Assembly (NCBI GenBank): GCA_003024175.1
Contig: MDYQ01000086.1
Span: 1-64,000 of the forward strand
Length of the DNA stretch: 64,000 nt
DNA from: Planoprotostelium fungivorum
Lineage: Eukaryota; Evosea; Variosea; Cavosteliida; Cavosteliaceae
Reading direction: 5' to 3'
The notes beneath the pieces are model-generated. The model was not told the origin of the DNA and did no database searches. It saw only the letters and a list, made by a program, of their open reading frames with translations. Each line of letters begins with the position of its first letter. Within the stretch, counting starts at the first letter, position 1. Shown piece by piece: positions 44,826-56,724 of the stretch. The position numbers and the translations under genes are program-made.

Positions 44826-45949
44826 AAACCCGGGCATTGGCAAAAACTACAATTGTTGCGCATAGTATTCATTTATTTTTTTTTCATTTCTCTGTCTACG
44901 AAAGAAGTGAATCGGTCTCTCACACACGAGAGTTGTGCCAGGCTATGGCCATCCATACGACGTCTTCCAACGAGTCAGGCCCCTCCTTCCAAGGGACTTG
45001 AAGCGCCTTCCATCTGAGCTTGATTTTTCCAAATGGGTGCTCCACACGCGCTCTGAGACGTCGAATCTGAGCGTTACGCTTCTTCTGATCTTTGGTAAGA
45101 TGGGCTGTGAGGGAATTTTCGTGTGGTGTTCCCTTGGGATCGCGTTCCGCCTTTGGAGAGTGGAAGTTGAGAGGTCGGAGGCCTTTTACTCCCCAATAAA
45201 AGTGATTGTTGGCAATCACCATAGCACCCCGATAATCTTCGACTAGTCGTCTCTTGTTTGCCATCAACCAATGGCCGTCATATAGCTTGGGAGAATAGCC
45301 GCCATCAAGTTCACGAATTCGTCCGCCAAAGTCCATAGTGGCCATGAAACGCAGAGCTGGGCCGTTTTCCTTGTAGCTCCAACAATCAGCTTTTCTGGAG
45401 CACCCTATATACTTCTGATATCTGACGTCTGTCGAATCCATTGACAGCACAGGTCCGCGGACCCAGTCGGGAGGGTTATCAAGCTCGGCAGCGGCCGTCC
45501 ATTCGGACAATGAACCAAGAGTGATCCAACTCTCTGCCCACGGACGGGCAGCGGCTCTGATTGATCGTGCGTTGTGCGCCATGCTCTTGGCTGCGATGCG
45601 AACAGGATGATCGTACTCTCTTGCTATTTTCTTCCAGCCAAGGTTCAGCATATCATGTAATAGCGTATGGACCAAACATATGTCGAGTAAATTTGCAGGC
45701 TTGTCTGTTGACCACAGCAAGAGATCGTAGCCACGTAAGGAGTCACGTAAATTTTCGAATAAATTGGCGCCAAATCGGTTGTGAACCTCTTTTTCAAGAG
45801 TTTTAAATTGCTTGCGTCGTTTGGTCTGTTGACGAGGCATGTGTGTGCGAATTATGGCTTCATGACGTTTATTCTATGCTACGGAAATGCGGCCGCATTT
45901 TGTATGGAAATGTGCGCAACGCTTGTAGATTCTGCCAATGCCCGGGTTT
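44826..45949 (-). mobile_element. complete 1.1-kb IS5/Harbinger-like DDE transposon
   Basis: The terminal inverted repeats of about 35 bp begin AAACCCGGGCATTGGCA and are flanked by CATTG on both sides (44821-44825 and 45950-45954). If the repeat is taken to begin GAAACCC, the duplication is ATT instead. A single intronless transposase gene fills the element. It lies inside the type II element, so it is the younger insertion, and it looks whole. Confidence 0.9.
44920..45840 (-). CDS. IS5/DDE_4-type transposase
   Basis: The start ATG gives MPRQQTKRRKQFKTLEKEV and the product has 306 residues without introns. It has a helical N-terminal part with NLGWKKIAREYDHPVR, then the first acidic motif VLSMDSTDVRYQKYIG. 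Next come GGYSPKLYDGHWLMANK and VIANNHFYWGVKGL, and the last motif RRLRARVEHPFGKIKLRW holds the catalytic Glu, as in IS5, ISL2EU and PIF/Harbinger transposases. The second catalytic Asp is not certain: the usual 'AD' position reads ANN. All neighbouring motifs are intact. Confidence 0.85.
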   Translation of the reverse strand: MPRQQTKRRKQFKTLEKEVHNRFGANLFENLRDSLRGYDLLLWSTDKPANLLDICLVHTLLHDMLNLGWKKIAREYDHPVRIAAKSMAHNARSIRAAARPWAESWITLGSLSEWTAAAELDNPPDWVRGPVLSMDSTDVRYQKYIGCSRKADCWSYKENGPALRFMATMDFGGRIRELDGGYSPKLYDGHWLMANKRRLVEDYRGAMVIANNHFYWGVKGLRPLNFHSPKAERDPKGTPHENSLTAHLTKDQKKRNAQIRRLRARVEHPFGKIKLRWKALQVPWKEGPDSLEDVVWMAIAWHNSRV

Positions 45950-45954
45950 CATTG

Positions 45955-48196
45955 GTCTAGAACTCTTCTATCTATCCTCTTTATTCAGCAGCATATGAAA
46001 CTCCATACAGATATAGGCTACTGTACAAGTCTACTGATTGTGTTGAAGAATGTCAGCAAGCAACAACAGTTTCCCAACAATCAAAGGTATATGTATGGTG
46101 TTATACATAAACTTGGTCAACTGCAAGATCCATATCAATTCACTGGGTTTATTAGATGCAGCCTGTACTACACACAGACTTGTCTTGGAGATGTCTCGGA
46201 GACTGTCTCTGTCTTGATGTCAAGACACGATTGAGACAAAGGGGTATCTTGTCCCGTCTCTGACAAAACCGCAAGATGAGACAACAACGAGACAAACAAG
46301 TCTTGTCTTGGACTATCTCAAGACCGTCTTGGTTTTATTCTTTCTCTTTTTGGGTGCAACACTGGGAACAAACCCTTTGCAAGACCACGCACCAAAAGTA
46401 GAGAGGGAGGAAAGCAAAGATGTTGAGAGATTGTGGCAAAGGCTTGACACAAGACAACCAGAGAACAAGAAGAATCTGAGTTTGGTCAATAAAAGTGACT
46501 TGTCCTCTCACCTTTTGACTTCATCACCATAATATGAGATGGACTCACCCATCATATAACACCACACTGGCAAAAAAGTGAAATGGTTGACAAAAAAGTG
46601 AAACAAACTTTTTGTGCGATCTCCGTTTGCAGGCATCTTCAGATTCTCAAATCTATGCCCACAATACCCCTATCTTACATAAGAACATTGATACACAAAG
46701 AGTTGGTGTGGCACATGGGTGGCAGGAGATATTTACAAAATGGAGCATTGGGATCAGAAAAAAGTAAAACAGTTGTTTTACTTTTTCACCAGTCTGGCGT
46801 TATATCCAAAGAGGGTAGTGCTTGCAAATATAAAGCCATCAAGAACAACCGTTGACATAACCTCTGCTGTAACCTCTCAAACCTGGCTGGGATATCATAG
46901 GAAGGTCCAGTCCAGCACATCCCATCTAAGACACACGCTCTCTATATGAGCCCATCAGATGGAGCACTTGACCACCTTTTTGCTTGAGAGGGCAAAGTAT
47001 ACTAGATGCAATTGCATTGCATCTTCAATAAATCAACGGTAATTTGAATAGTTTATTTTTAGACATTGCAAGTGCATGGGAGCAATTAGTGGTTTCAATC
47101 CACATGCCACTGAAGTATATCCATTGCCTCATCTCGGCCACAACCTAACCAATCAACAAGTGATCTGACCTCTGATACATCACATCATTCAAGAATCACC
47201 TGCATAGAATTGTGTGAATTGTTGAGTATAGGCTCACGTTTAGTGTTGGGGTTTGTTGTGTCCACATAAGATGTGTGATATGATTATGTTGTTGGCTCAT
47301 CTCGACAATTTTCCCTAGAAAGTCATGAGAACAATAATAACAAGACAGAGACGCAAATTTTTATGTCTCTGCAGGTCCTTATTGTGTTGAAAGAGTACTA
47401 AGTTCAAGGATTACCTGATGAAATATCAGCTAAAATAGTAAAAAAAGAGACTGGACCAGATGCAAGAGACAGAATCAGAAGAAGGATACTGCAAGCTGCA
47501 GGGAATACAGGAGATGACACTGATATGCAACAATTCGGGAAGATGATTTGGTTTTTCTGGTTGGTGGCCATCCATTTGGACCACTAATTTTTTTGCTGTG
47601 CATTTACCAGTAGTCAGAAGAGAAGTGATCCATCTCAATGCACCATTTCACTACTAACCGGAAAAACCAAATCAGATGGACAAATATTCTTGTCCGTGAA
47701 CAATTCAATTTCGAGTTGAAATCTACAACTATATGCCGACGTTGGCACATGAGATAAATACCTTATTATTGGGCTGATTTTATCAAGATAAATGATGCAA
47801 TTTGCAAGTTAGATTTATTATTTACGACTTGATTTTTCCAAAAAGTTCTTCTAGCTGCAATTACAGCGGATTGCTCAAAATGTAGACAAATGGATATTTG
47901 TCCAAATCCCTGAATTGTTGCATTGATGCTGATGTTGAAAATGAGTAAACTGTGCAATTTCAGAGTAAAACATAGGAAAATAAGTAAATCTTCTTTTTTA
48001 TGCTCTTGATAAGCACTAAAAACATTAGAAACTTACTATATTTACTATAAATCTACTTTATCTAACATTACCATCTTACCAAATTTTACTATTCTTACTA
48101 TTTGTTTACTTCTAATTTACCCAGCAAAATTACTATGATATTACCTAATTACTACATTTTACTATGACACAATGGTGGAACTCTGATACAATGATG
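45955..48196. other. AT-rich half of the type II element, no supported gene
   Basis: Short frames (such as 46308-46532 with a signal-like N-terminus MDYLKTVLVLFFLFLGATLG) have no family match. A GAGACA/TCTTGTC-rich patch lies at 46190-46340. Shared blocks at 46800-47110 and a MITE at 47544-47674 tie it to the nested copy at 32.3-35.5 kb. Confidence 0.5.
47544..47674 (-). repeat. 131-bp palindromic MITE, copy 2
   Basis: It begins TGATTTGGTTTTTCTGG and ends CCGGAAAAACCAAATCA. It is the inverted partner of 32291-32422, about 85-90% alike by eye. Confidence 0.8.
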
Positions 48197-48420
48197 TATT
48201 TCAACTCAGCCTATTCATATGCAGCTGCCTTTTACCTCCTTGTGTCTTTTGTATGATTTGAGTGTATAGATTTCCACCCAGACTGCATAAAGCAAGTTCC
48301 GAGCGTGCAAACGCTTACAAATGTTTTGCAGAGGATTACCAAACAGAACACAGGAGGTGAGCATTCAGTGCGAGGTGAGTTGTAGAGAAATCCGCTATAA
48401 TATTCCCTTTTACTATGATG
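48197..48420 (-). repeat. right TIR of the type II element
   Basis: Inverted copy of 40841-41063. Directly outside it, 48425-48465 repeats an inner TIR segment (GAGGTGAGCGTTCAGTGCGA), so a remnant of another copy or a local duplication abuts this end. Confidence 0.9.
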
Positions 48421-48511
48421 ACAGGCAGGAGGTGAGCGTTCAGTGCGAGGTGAGTTGTGAGATAGTTCAGCAATAAAAAAGCCTGAACCTGATTGTTTTA
48501 TTATTTAGGGA

Positions 48512-51500
48512 TTATCGAATGGCTGCTTTGGCTGTGCGGCTCCTCAATCTAGACAGGGTCACCCTCTAAAAAGAAATCTCCTCACCTCTTTGCAATGGGT
48601 GTCTTTCCTGTTGTTGAGAAAGCCCCTTTCTTTGTCTTTTTGTCTTCCTCCGACGATGAACCGTCCAACGCCTCATCCTGTGCGGTGTACAACTTCCTTC
48701 TGATCTTTGCTGAAGCCCCATTGTTCTCCTTGTTCACCACTGTGTCCTTTTCCTCTTTATCCTTTCCGAGAATGCGGCTTAATATGCGTCCTCCCTTCTT
48801 CTTCTTGTCCTTCTTCTTCTCTGAGAGAGTGTGAGAACAGGAGATTGAGAGAGGTACGCACCGGAGGGAGATTCAGCATCACTCTCTTCATCGCTCTTGT
48901 TGTTCCCCTTGAGGGGATCAAACACCGTGTAGTCGTCTGGGTTCCTGGACGCCTCTGGGGGTGTGATGGGAGTCTCTTCCGAATCGAATGTGGAGGACAT
49001 CAGCTCGGATTGCGAAGGATTCTCTGGGCTCGTGAAGCTCTGTACACTATTGAACGAGCTTCCCGATGCCGTTCTCTGTGCCTTTGGCGTGACGTGCACA
49101 TCCTCCACCTAATCGATTTCAGAAAGATGTACATCCAGATGGGCATTTCCAAAGAGTAGATCAACAGGCGCAAAGAAAAGACGAAGAGATATCGAAGAGA
49201 ACAGGTACCTGAGTGAATGTGACCGAGACTCCATCGCCAGTGAGAGACTTTTCAACGTCAGCAGTGATCATCTGAACACTCGAGTAGGAGGATGCAGAGC
49301 TTCCGGGTGATTGTTGGATGAGAGCGTACTTCTGGTGCTTCTTCAGCTCCTTCTTAGTGGGGGTGGTCATCCTCTTTCCGTTGGGCATGGGTGGTAATCC
49401 CGCGTCTACTCCACCCTCATTCATACTGTAGAGCACCTACTCTGTCAGTCACACCCCTGCACTCTCTCACCTTGGAGCCCTTATCCTTTCCAAGAGAAGA
49501 GAACGGTGACCTCGACTTCTTCGGTGTGGAAGTCTTCACCATCAGCTCGTTCAGTCTGGCCTTCAACTCGGAATTTTCTGCAGCCACCTTCTGTGTCTCT
49601 CTCCTCTCTTCCTCCAGCTGCTCCATCAACTCTGCGCACCTCTCCTCCAGCTCCCTCTTCTTCTCTTCCCACTGGCTCTCCTTCATCGAGATCTCCAGTG
49701 CAGCCGCCTGTGACTCCACCTTCACCTTGTGCGCCTCCTCTAATTCCTTCTCCAGTCTCTCCAGCTACCTCCCGTCAATCCCCCTACCTCTATCGTCTCA
49801 CCTCTCTCTCCAATCGATTCACTTCCTCTCTCAATTCGGTCTTATCCGCCACGTTGGTCTTGCTCTGTATGACTTCTGACTCCCTCTCATTGTACATGTT
49901 CAACAGGGCCTGTCTCGTTAGTTTCACCCGTGGAGGGATCTTCACCTGGTATTTCTTGTTGAACGTCTCCTCTTGGTTCTTCTTGTCCCTGTCGAGTCTC
50001 TTCTTCCAGTCTGCCTCCATGATGGATATCCTCTCCGCTACTTCCTTTCCCATCTCAAATCGTACCCTCGCCTCTTCTGCCTCCAGAATCGTATGCATGT
50101 CGATCGCATCGGCTTCCACCGCCTGAATGCCACTCTCCATCCCTCCTTTCTTTGCACTCATGGGATAGTGATTCCTTCCCGTATCGAGCTTTGATGTTTG
50201 TGCCAGTGTCATCTCCTTCGCCATGGCCGAGAAGCGGAGGACCTGTTCACCCTCAACCGATGACTCTCAGAGGATCGACTCACTTGGATGGTCTCGTCGT
50301 AATCAGATGAACCGGGAGAAGCGTTGACGATCATTGTTGCCTTGGCACTACTGCTGCCACCGAAGAATTCTTGAAAGAGTCGAGTCAGCTTGGAGTCACG
50401 GAAGGGTACGGGTCTCGTCTGGGAGGGGTGCATCTGATTGTATCTCAGAGCTTCTATACATCTTCCGAACGTCATCAGTGATGTGTTGATGTTTGCTGCT
50501 TCTTTCAGAGCTGCTCCCGTCGTCTTCGTTCGTCTGTTCCTCTCCGATCCTGCAAACGAATCAACGTTCGCTCTCCTCAGCCTGCATTCACCTGCGAGGT
50601 CTACAATGGAGAGTTTGTGGAGGCGGATCAATGAGCTGTTCGCCTTGACTTCCTCCTTGGAGATGTTCTTGGGCACTTCAATGAGCTTGATCTCGATGAC
50701 GGAATGACTTCTGCTCGAGTCATGGTTCAGTTGGGTATTGGCAACTTGTCTGTTCCTCTGTCCCCTGATAATCAGCTTTTGCGCTTCGTCTGAGGAGGAG
50801 ACTCTGAATTCCTTCAATTGGTCCACAAAGATCACTCCATTCTTGGCTTCCTTCAGCTTGAGGAATTGTCTCTTGGATGGATCCAATATCGCTTCGTCCA
50901 ACAGATCGTACACCTGCGACGGTTATTCGGGTCGTTTACGGTGCATACCTTCTCATTGTAGATCTCAAAGTAGGAGATCATGAGAGCGTACTTGGAGTTG
51001 GGGTTGGTGGAGATCTTGGTCGTCTCGTGGAACTTGGGAAACTCCTCTTCCATATCAGAGACAGAGGAGATATCGTACTCCGATGTAGAGTACTCCAGGT
51101 CTCCGGGTAGCTTCTTCGCACCACGGAAGGGCGTCTTCGCTCTGCATTCGTCAGTCCTTCGTCTTGATTAGGACATCACTTTGGGGTCAATGTGGAATCA
51201 CTGGCGATGCTATTGAAGATGACATCCAAAGTACGCGGGAGGATGCCAGGGTCGATCTTGGTACCACCGATGGTGAAGGTCTTTCCAGCGTTGGTGATAC
51301 CGTAGGAGAACAAGAGCCCGTTGTGTCCCTCCAGCAAACTCCTCACGATTGGCAGTGCGGCGACCTGAAACACTTCCTGCTGAGAAGTCTTCTCATTTAA
51401 CACTCCTTCTTCACTTCAGTGACTTTGTCTTTCTCCATACCTCACCTGTGAAGGTGAATCGGTTCTCTTCTCCATTGTTCTTGGATTCCTTCGGTGCTCT

Positions 51501-52016
51501 GATGTTAATGGCACAAGGATCCTCGCAAGCGGATATGCAGATTGTATCACCTCTGGACGTTTCGTCTCGATTAAGAGGACGAACTCGGAGGAACACCTGT
51601 GATCTTGAGCTGGAAGTCTGGATGACCATGTCACCTTGATAGGCTCGCGATTGACGTCGAGGGGAGCAACTTTCTTTGCAGTACGCTTCGCATCAGATGG
51701 TGTCTGAGGGAGGTCGTTCACCGGGGAGAAGAGAGCCCGGCGGAGTTTCCTGATCCCTTCAATATTAACAACAATAACCGTGTGCTCACATGTTGGAGAC
51801 AGGAGTCTGAGGAGGATGCATATCCTTGGCGGGTGTTGCATCTTGCAAAGGAGCCCAATCTGATTCTTTAGCCATGACCGGCTTAGAGTCTCCCTCTTCA
51901 GAGACCCTTCTCTTCTTCGGTCCAGCTCCATTTTTGGTCTGAGTATCTAAAGCCACCTCATCCACAATCGCTTTCTTACGACTTAAGGCTGAATTGCCTA
52001 GAGGTGCCTTCTGCAT
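48512..52016 (-). CDS. kinesin-6 family motor (KIF20/MKLP2-like)
   Basis: Kinesin-6 motors act on antiparallel microtubules in the central spindle and in cytokinesis. The start at 52016 gives a basic N-terminal extension (MQKAPLGNSALSRKKAIVDE). The motor begins SRSQVFLRVRPLNRDE. The P-loop is LLFSYGITNAGKTFTIGG, whose 'TNAGKT' together with GILPRTLDVIFNSI is typical of kinesin-6. Then come ISYFEIYNEKVYDLLDE, switch I NHDSSRSHSVIEI, switch II DLAG-SERNRRTKTTG (split by an intron), NINTSLMTFGRCIEAL and VPFRDSKLTRLFQEFF. A coiled coil (ERISIMEADWKKRLDRDKKN and on) and a Ser/Lys-rich tail with several SP/TP sites follow, ending SRLRSRTAKAAIR. It lies 90 bp beyond a mobile element end. Confidence 0.9.
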
Positions 52017-52319
52017 GTCCGCTCGTGTTGTTGCGGATTTTGCCTGCGTTGAAATCTTCGCTTTTGGCGGGAAATCAGATAGGATTTTTACAATGCGTAT
52101 TGCGCGAGCTAAGTAAAAAAAAGAATTTAATAATCCAATGGATTACATCACCACACATGAGAACATTCACTATAGAAAACCGATTAGCGTTGTGAAAGCC
52201 CCAAGAGTTTTAATCCTGGTCACAAAGGCAAGCGGGTTCGGTGAGTTGTAGATTACCAGCTTTAATCCCTGAATAAAATGGTATGATTATTATTCTTACT
52301 GTGATGACATCATTGATCG
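52017..52319. promoter_or_regulatory. divergent promoter region (kinesin-6 / AFG1)
   Basis: About 300 bp between two divergent start codons. No repeat or RNA gene was seen. Confidence 0.35.
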
Positions 52320-53881
52320 ATGTTGGTAGCTGTGCCCTTGATCCGCCGGAGTCTGTTTCCACCCATCCGAAGCTTCAGTGTCGAGACCTCTCTTGGACCG
52401 CTGGCAAGGTGGCAGCGTTTGAAAGAAGAAGGCAAGATTAGAGATGATGCGCACCAGAAGAAGATTGTACAGACACTCGACAGAATCTACGATCAAGTAT
52501 GTGTCTATCGTCCAAAACCTGTTTTAGAACCACCATCGAAGACGGTGGGTGATGGTGCAGTCTAATCATTCTGACGTCCATCCAGTTCTTTCAAGGTTGG
52601 TTCGGAGCCCCTAAAAAGAAAGGGAAGGAAGAATACAAGTTTTCAGCCGATATTCCCAAGGGTGCTTACCTGTATGGTGATGTGGGGTGTGGAAAGACTT
52701 TTCTGATGGACCTACTCTACGATGCGTGTCGAGACAACAGAGAAATCCAGTGCAGAAGAGTTCATTTCCACGATTTCATGTTGGACGTCCATCACAGTGA
52801 GCACCTCAAAAGGAAGATGAGTTGATCGTGATAGGAATGCACCTGCACAGGCAAAAGGAGGCAAGGGCTGATCCCATCCCACCCCTCGTGAAAGAGCTGT
52901 GCGATCAAACGTGGTTCCTCTGTTTTGATGAATTTCAAGTCACAGACGTGGCAGATGCCGCAATATTGCACAGACTATTCTCTTCTCTGTTCCACAATGG
53001 TGTCATCGTCATCATGACTTCCAACAGAGTCCCAAAAGGTAAGGACTTCACAGTATTCACCTCTTGTCGCAGAGTATATGACGAATTTTAGATTTATACA
53101 AGAACGGACTGAAGAGAGAATTATTCCTCCCATTCATCTCACTCTTGGAATCCCAAAACCACATCCTCTGTCTCAATTCTGGGATCGATTATCGATTGGC
53201 AGGAACGATGTCGAAGAAGATTTTTAACTAGTGAGTCAGCATACACTGTCATCACTCACTTGACACAGCCCCCTCAATCAAGAAACGACTGCTATTCTCG
53301 ATGACCTATTCCAAAAACTATCTCATGGACATGCAAGTGAGTTACTCTATCATGATCAATGCAATCATCATTGTTAAGTGAGAACAGTCACAAGCCAAAC
53401 GCTGGATGTGGGATCAGGAAGAAAGTTTGTTGTCGATCGATGCGCGAGAGGAGTGGCAAGATTCACGTTCGAAGAACTGTGTCTCAAGCCATTGGGAAGT
53501 GGAGATTACATCGCCATCAGCAAGAACTTCCACACCGTCATCATGGATAACATTCCAGTCCTCAATGCCTACACACAACTCAATCAAGCGAGAAGGTTCA
53601 TCAATCTCGTAGATGAGCTGTATAATTACAAGGTTTACGGTCCGTGCCTATCATCATTGACCTGTTGTTCAGGTCAAATTCATCTGTTCTGCGGCTGCAT
53701 CACCACAGGAGCTCCTATCGTTGAAGGACGAGGCCCCGATTGCAGGGGTAAAGAAGGCATCACCCACGAGCACTGAAGAAGAGGAACACTTTATGTGGTC
53801 ACGTTTGGTGTCTCGACTGACAGAGATGCAATCTGAAGAGTATCTGGCAGCTGCGCATTACAGAGAAGAGAAGGCACAGTG
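52320..53881 (+). CDS. AFG1: AFG1/LACE1-family mitochondrial AAA-like ATPase
   Basis: AFG1 (LACE1, related to bacterial ZapE) is a mitochondrial inner-membrane ATPase that helps degrade surplus oxidative-phosphorylation subunits. The N-terminus is Arg-rich and hydrophobic ([20 protein letters not shown]), a likely import signal. Then come [13 protein letters not shown], the Walker [20 protein letters not shown], the [11 protein letters not shown] segment, the Walker [20 protein letters not shown] and the sensor [11 protein letters not shown]. The C-terminal part has [39 protein letters not shown] and [16 protein letters not shown], all family features. Eight or nine exons. Confidence 0.92.
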
Positions 53882-53901
53882 ACCGTGCGTCCCTTTCATT
53901 T

Positions 53902-55601
53902 TCATGCAGAATAGGGACTTTTGAAGAATAGATCTCTCAGGATTGTCAATCTGGCTTCGTCGAGGTTATGTTGTGCCAGTAGACCTCTCTTCACTCTCTG
54001 CCCCTGCGTGGATTTCATTCTTGTCTCCACCACTTTGTTCCGCCTTCCCAGGCTGATCATATTCAGCACGGGAGGTGTTCACCAACTCACACTGAGAGGA
54101 ACACCAGGAGAATGAGTTCCCACTGTGTGGCACTGAAAGAGTCCACTTGTTCTTTGAACGAGAAGGTGGCAGACAGTTGGATCACATCCTGCTGAACCGC
54201 TGGCATCTGAAGTCCCAACTTCTCACAGATCATTGGGAGGCTGAACGTGTCAGATGCGTGCGAGTGCCCTGCCTTCTCACTAGAGGAGTATCATGGAATA
54301 GAAGGACTCTCGCTTCATCCTCTGGTCGATCGTGTACGAATTGATCTCTTGTGGTTGCTCTTCCTTCCCCGCTTCGTCTACATTCAATTGCTCGAATCTG
54401 GCTGCCAAATCTCCCTCGTTCTGAAGAGAGTTCAGTCTTAGTAATGGGTATTCTGACTGACCTTTCCGTGATTATTTACAAACGAACGAGTGGATGGTGT
54501 GATGTATTGATCGAAGGTCATGTACAGTACCCCAAACAAGCTCAGCTCTGTTGGGCTCGATTTCTTCATCGTATTTGTCCAATCTACTTCGTCTTCCTTC
54601 TCACAAATTTTAATTGAAGAAGGTGACTGCAACCTTACTTTCTCCGCGGGATTCGATTTCTGGGATATCGATACACCCTCGATCATCAGGTGGTCCTCAG
54701 ACTCTTCAATCTGTGTTATGTTGGAGATATTCTGAGCTCGCACTGGCATTGGACTGATGTTCATCATGTCGTCGCTCCTCTCTATGATCTGCAGTTTCGA
54801 CATATCCAAACTCCCTGGATTGTCCACGACAACTTCTTCGTTGATGTTGGTACCATTTCCACTGTTCTCGTCCAATCGAACACGCACAAGTCCGGTGCGT
54901 AGATAGACGGGGGTCTCACTCAGTTGAGCAGCGTAAAAGCGTGAAGATACGAGACACTTCTCAGAACAGTACAATTCCAGCTCTTCCTGCGTGAAGACCT
55001 GAATGCGTCAGAACTGGCGATTCTACTCTGATCACACCTGTTTTTTGGATAAAGAGATATGGTATTTCTGCTTGCTCTGGGTTGCCTCTTTGATTTCGTT
55101 CGAGCAAGTGGGATAACCACATACTCTTGCCAAAGCTCGCTCCGTGATTACATCATCGTAGTGTCCTTTCTGTAGATAGCTTGCCTGTGATCCTTCATCT
55201 TCTACTCCTATCTATTTGTACTCACACAATCGACCAAATATGCAGCGCTGCTTGAAGGTTGATAGATCAATTTCTCTTGCCTCTTGAACGTCTCCTTCTC
55301 TTTCTCCAGTCTCGCATCAATCTCTGCCTTCAATTGAGCGTGAGATATTCCCTTGTCTGCCGATTTCTTGGCACTGGAGCTTGCTCTCTTCACTCTCTTA
55401 CGAGTTTCATTGACCCCACCAGCCAACTTGGGTCCCGGCTTCTCGGTAACGTGTGGGTGGTTCACTGATTCAGTGCTGGTCTTCAGTACATTATGTCTGG
55501 CCTCTTGACGTAATTGTTTCTGTTGTTTATCCAACGCAACTGTGCTGAAATGAGTAGATGTAAAAACATTCAAGATCACCGATCTCATCGAGGTAGTCCA
55601 T
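53902..55601 (-). CDS. RPAP2: RPAP2/Rtr1, RNA polymerase II CTD Ser5 phosphatase
   Basis: RPAP2 removes Ser5 phosphate from the Pol II tail and helps import the polymerase. The start gives MDYLDEIVALDKQQKQL. A basic, Ala/Lys-rich linker and a coiled coil (LKAEIDARLEKEKETFKRQE) precede the domain. The zinc-binding part is YDDVITERALARVCGYPTC, then KYHISLSKKQV, then ELELYCSEKCLVSSRFYAAQ and LSETPVYLRTG, all family signatures. The C-terminal helices (TQWELILLVFLSVLGRR, EARLTILRDLFF) also fit. The last exons depend on 38-40-nt introns; the protein may instead end at about 54087. Confidence 0.88.
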
Positions 55602-55638
55602 TGCATTTGCTTCTCTTCCGGCCAAAACTGAAGATGTG

Positions 55639-55857
55639 ATGTGTGACGATGAAGCAGAACGAAAACAGCAGCTCTTTGTAGATCCTTCCAATAAAATCGC
55701 CCTTCGTGTGATTTTCAGAGACAATTCAGACCAGAAGAACACCTGCCTCTCCACTAAGATCCATACTGCGCATCTATCTGGATGGTTCGCAGCAGTTGTG
55801 TCTCAACGCTGTCCTATGAATGCTATGGCAATATCAAAACTCGCGCGGAATATGTAA
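55639..55857 (+). CDS. possible small protein, 72 residues
   Basis: An ATG-started frame (MCDDEAERKQQLFVDPSNKI) starts only 38 bp from the divergent RPAP2 start and ends ISKLARNM. There is no recognised family, and further exons may exist. Moderate doubt that it is real. Confidence 0.35.
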   Translation: MCDDEAERKQQLFVDPSNKIALRVIFRDNSDQKNTCLSTKIHTAHLSGWFAAVVSQRCPMNAMAISKLARNM

Positions 55858-55937
55858 ACATACAGGATCAATTGAACGGCCAAAACATATGTACTTTATT
55901 GACAAAACTTGCGATGCGATTGCTTTGATTCCCCAAA

Positions 55938-56724
55938 TCACGTTGGATAGTTGAAGAACACCTTTTTCATGACATCAATCCCTGCACGACCATCTTAGAT
56001 CTCACCTTCTTATATTGCGCCAGAACAGGAGCTATTTTGTCGTATGCTGCAACTAGGTCCTCTTGTGTCTGAAGGTTGTGTCAATATCTGTGGCTCAATC
56101 GAAGACGTTCACCTTCGCACCGTTCATGATGATTTTCCCACTAATGAATATAAGAAACACCACTTTTGGGTCTGTTAGACGATATATCAAACCAGGGAAG
56201 ATCTCAGGCTCATACTGTTGACGTCAGAAAGGGAATCGTTCGATGATACTGACTGTACAATGAGGTGCATGTGCCTTTGATAGATCCTCTAAACGAATAG
56301 GGAAGCCAACATCAATGCCACCAACCATGGTACGGACTTTAAATTGCTCGAACTTGACATTGAAACCAATCTTCTGAATGATGCGAGCAAACTTTCTGCA
56401 GGCAAACTTGGCATCTTCTTCTGAACGAGCACCCGTGACCACCATTTTTCCTGGTAACTTGAGATGCAGAATCAGAATCAGAAACATTACCCGAGGCGAA
56501 AATCATTGCGGTAGACTTTGGAAGCTGTATTCTCATAATAAGAGCGGAGAAACGCTTTGGATTGAACTCAGCATTTCTGATCTTTCCAGCGATGACTCTG
56601 AGATCTAATTTACTCTCATCTCCCAGATATGCTGTGGCGACTATGTTGCTTTGGACACGTCAACTTCAGATCCGAATGGACTCGAAACTCACTGCGTTTT
56701 AGGTGCTACCGTCTCATCCTCCAT
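55938..56724 (-). CDS. TBP: TATA-binding protein
   Basis: TBP nucleates pre-initiation complexes for all three polymerases. The start ([11 protein letters not shown]) leads directly into the first direct repeat: [36 protein letters not shown], then [20 protein letters not shown] and [17 protein letters not shown]. The second repeat has [37 protein letters not shown] and [15 protein letters not shown]. The product is about 195 residues, so there is almost no N-terminal extension. The repeat-two FIFKF-type helix reads PVLAQYKK. The last few residues depend on one small intron. It is divergent from the EBP gene. Confidence 0.92.

Larger units (their letters stand above)
40841..48420. mobile_element. 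type II long-TIR element, 7.6 kb
   Basis: The ends start CATCATAGTAAAAG and are inverted copies for about 224 bp (40841-41063 and 48197-48420), nearly identical. Inside, from the left: a small coiled-coil gene (-), a promoter block, a FunK1-like kinase gene (+), an inserted DDE transposon, and an AT-rich half with a MITE and blocks shared with the nested copy at 32.3-35.5 kb. Near identity of the TIRs suggests recent movement. The mover enzyme is not evident. Confidence 0.85.
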
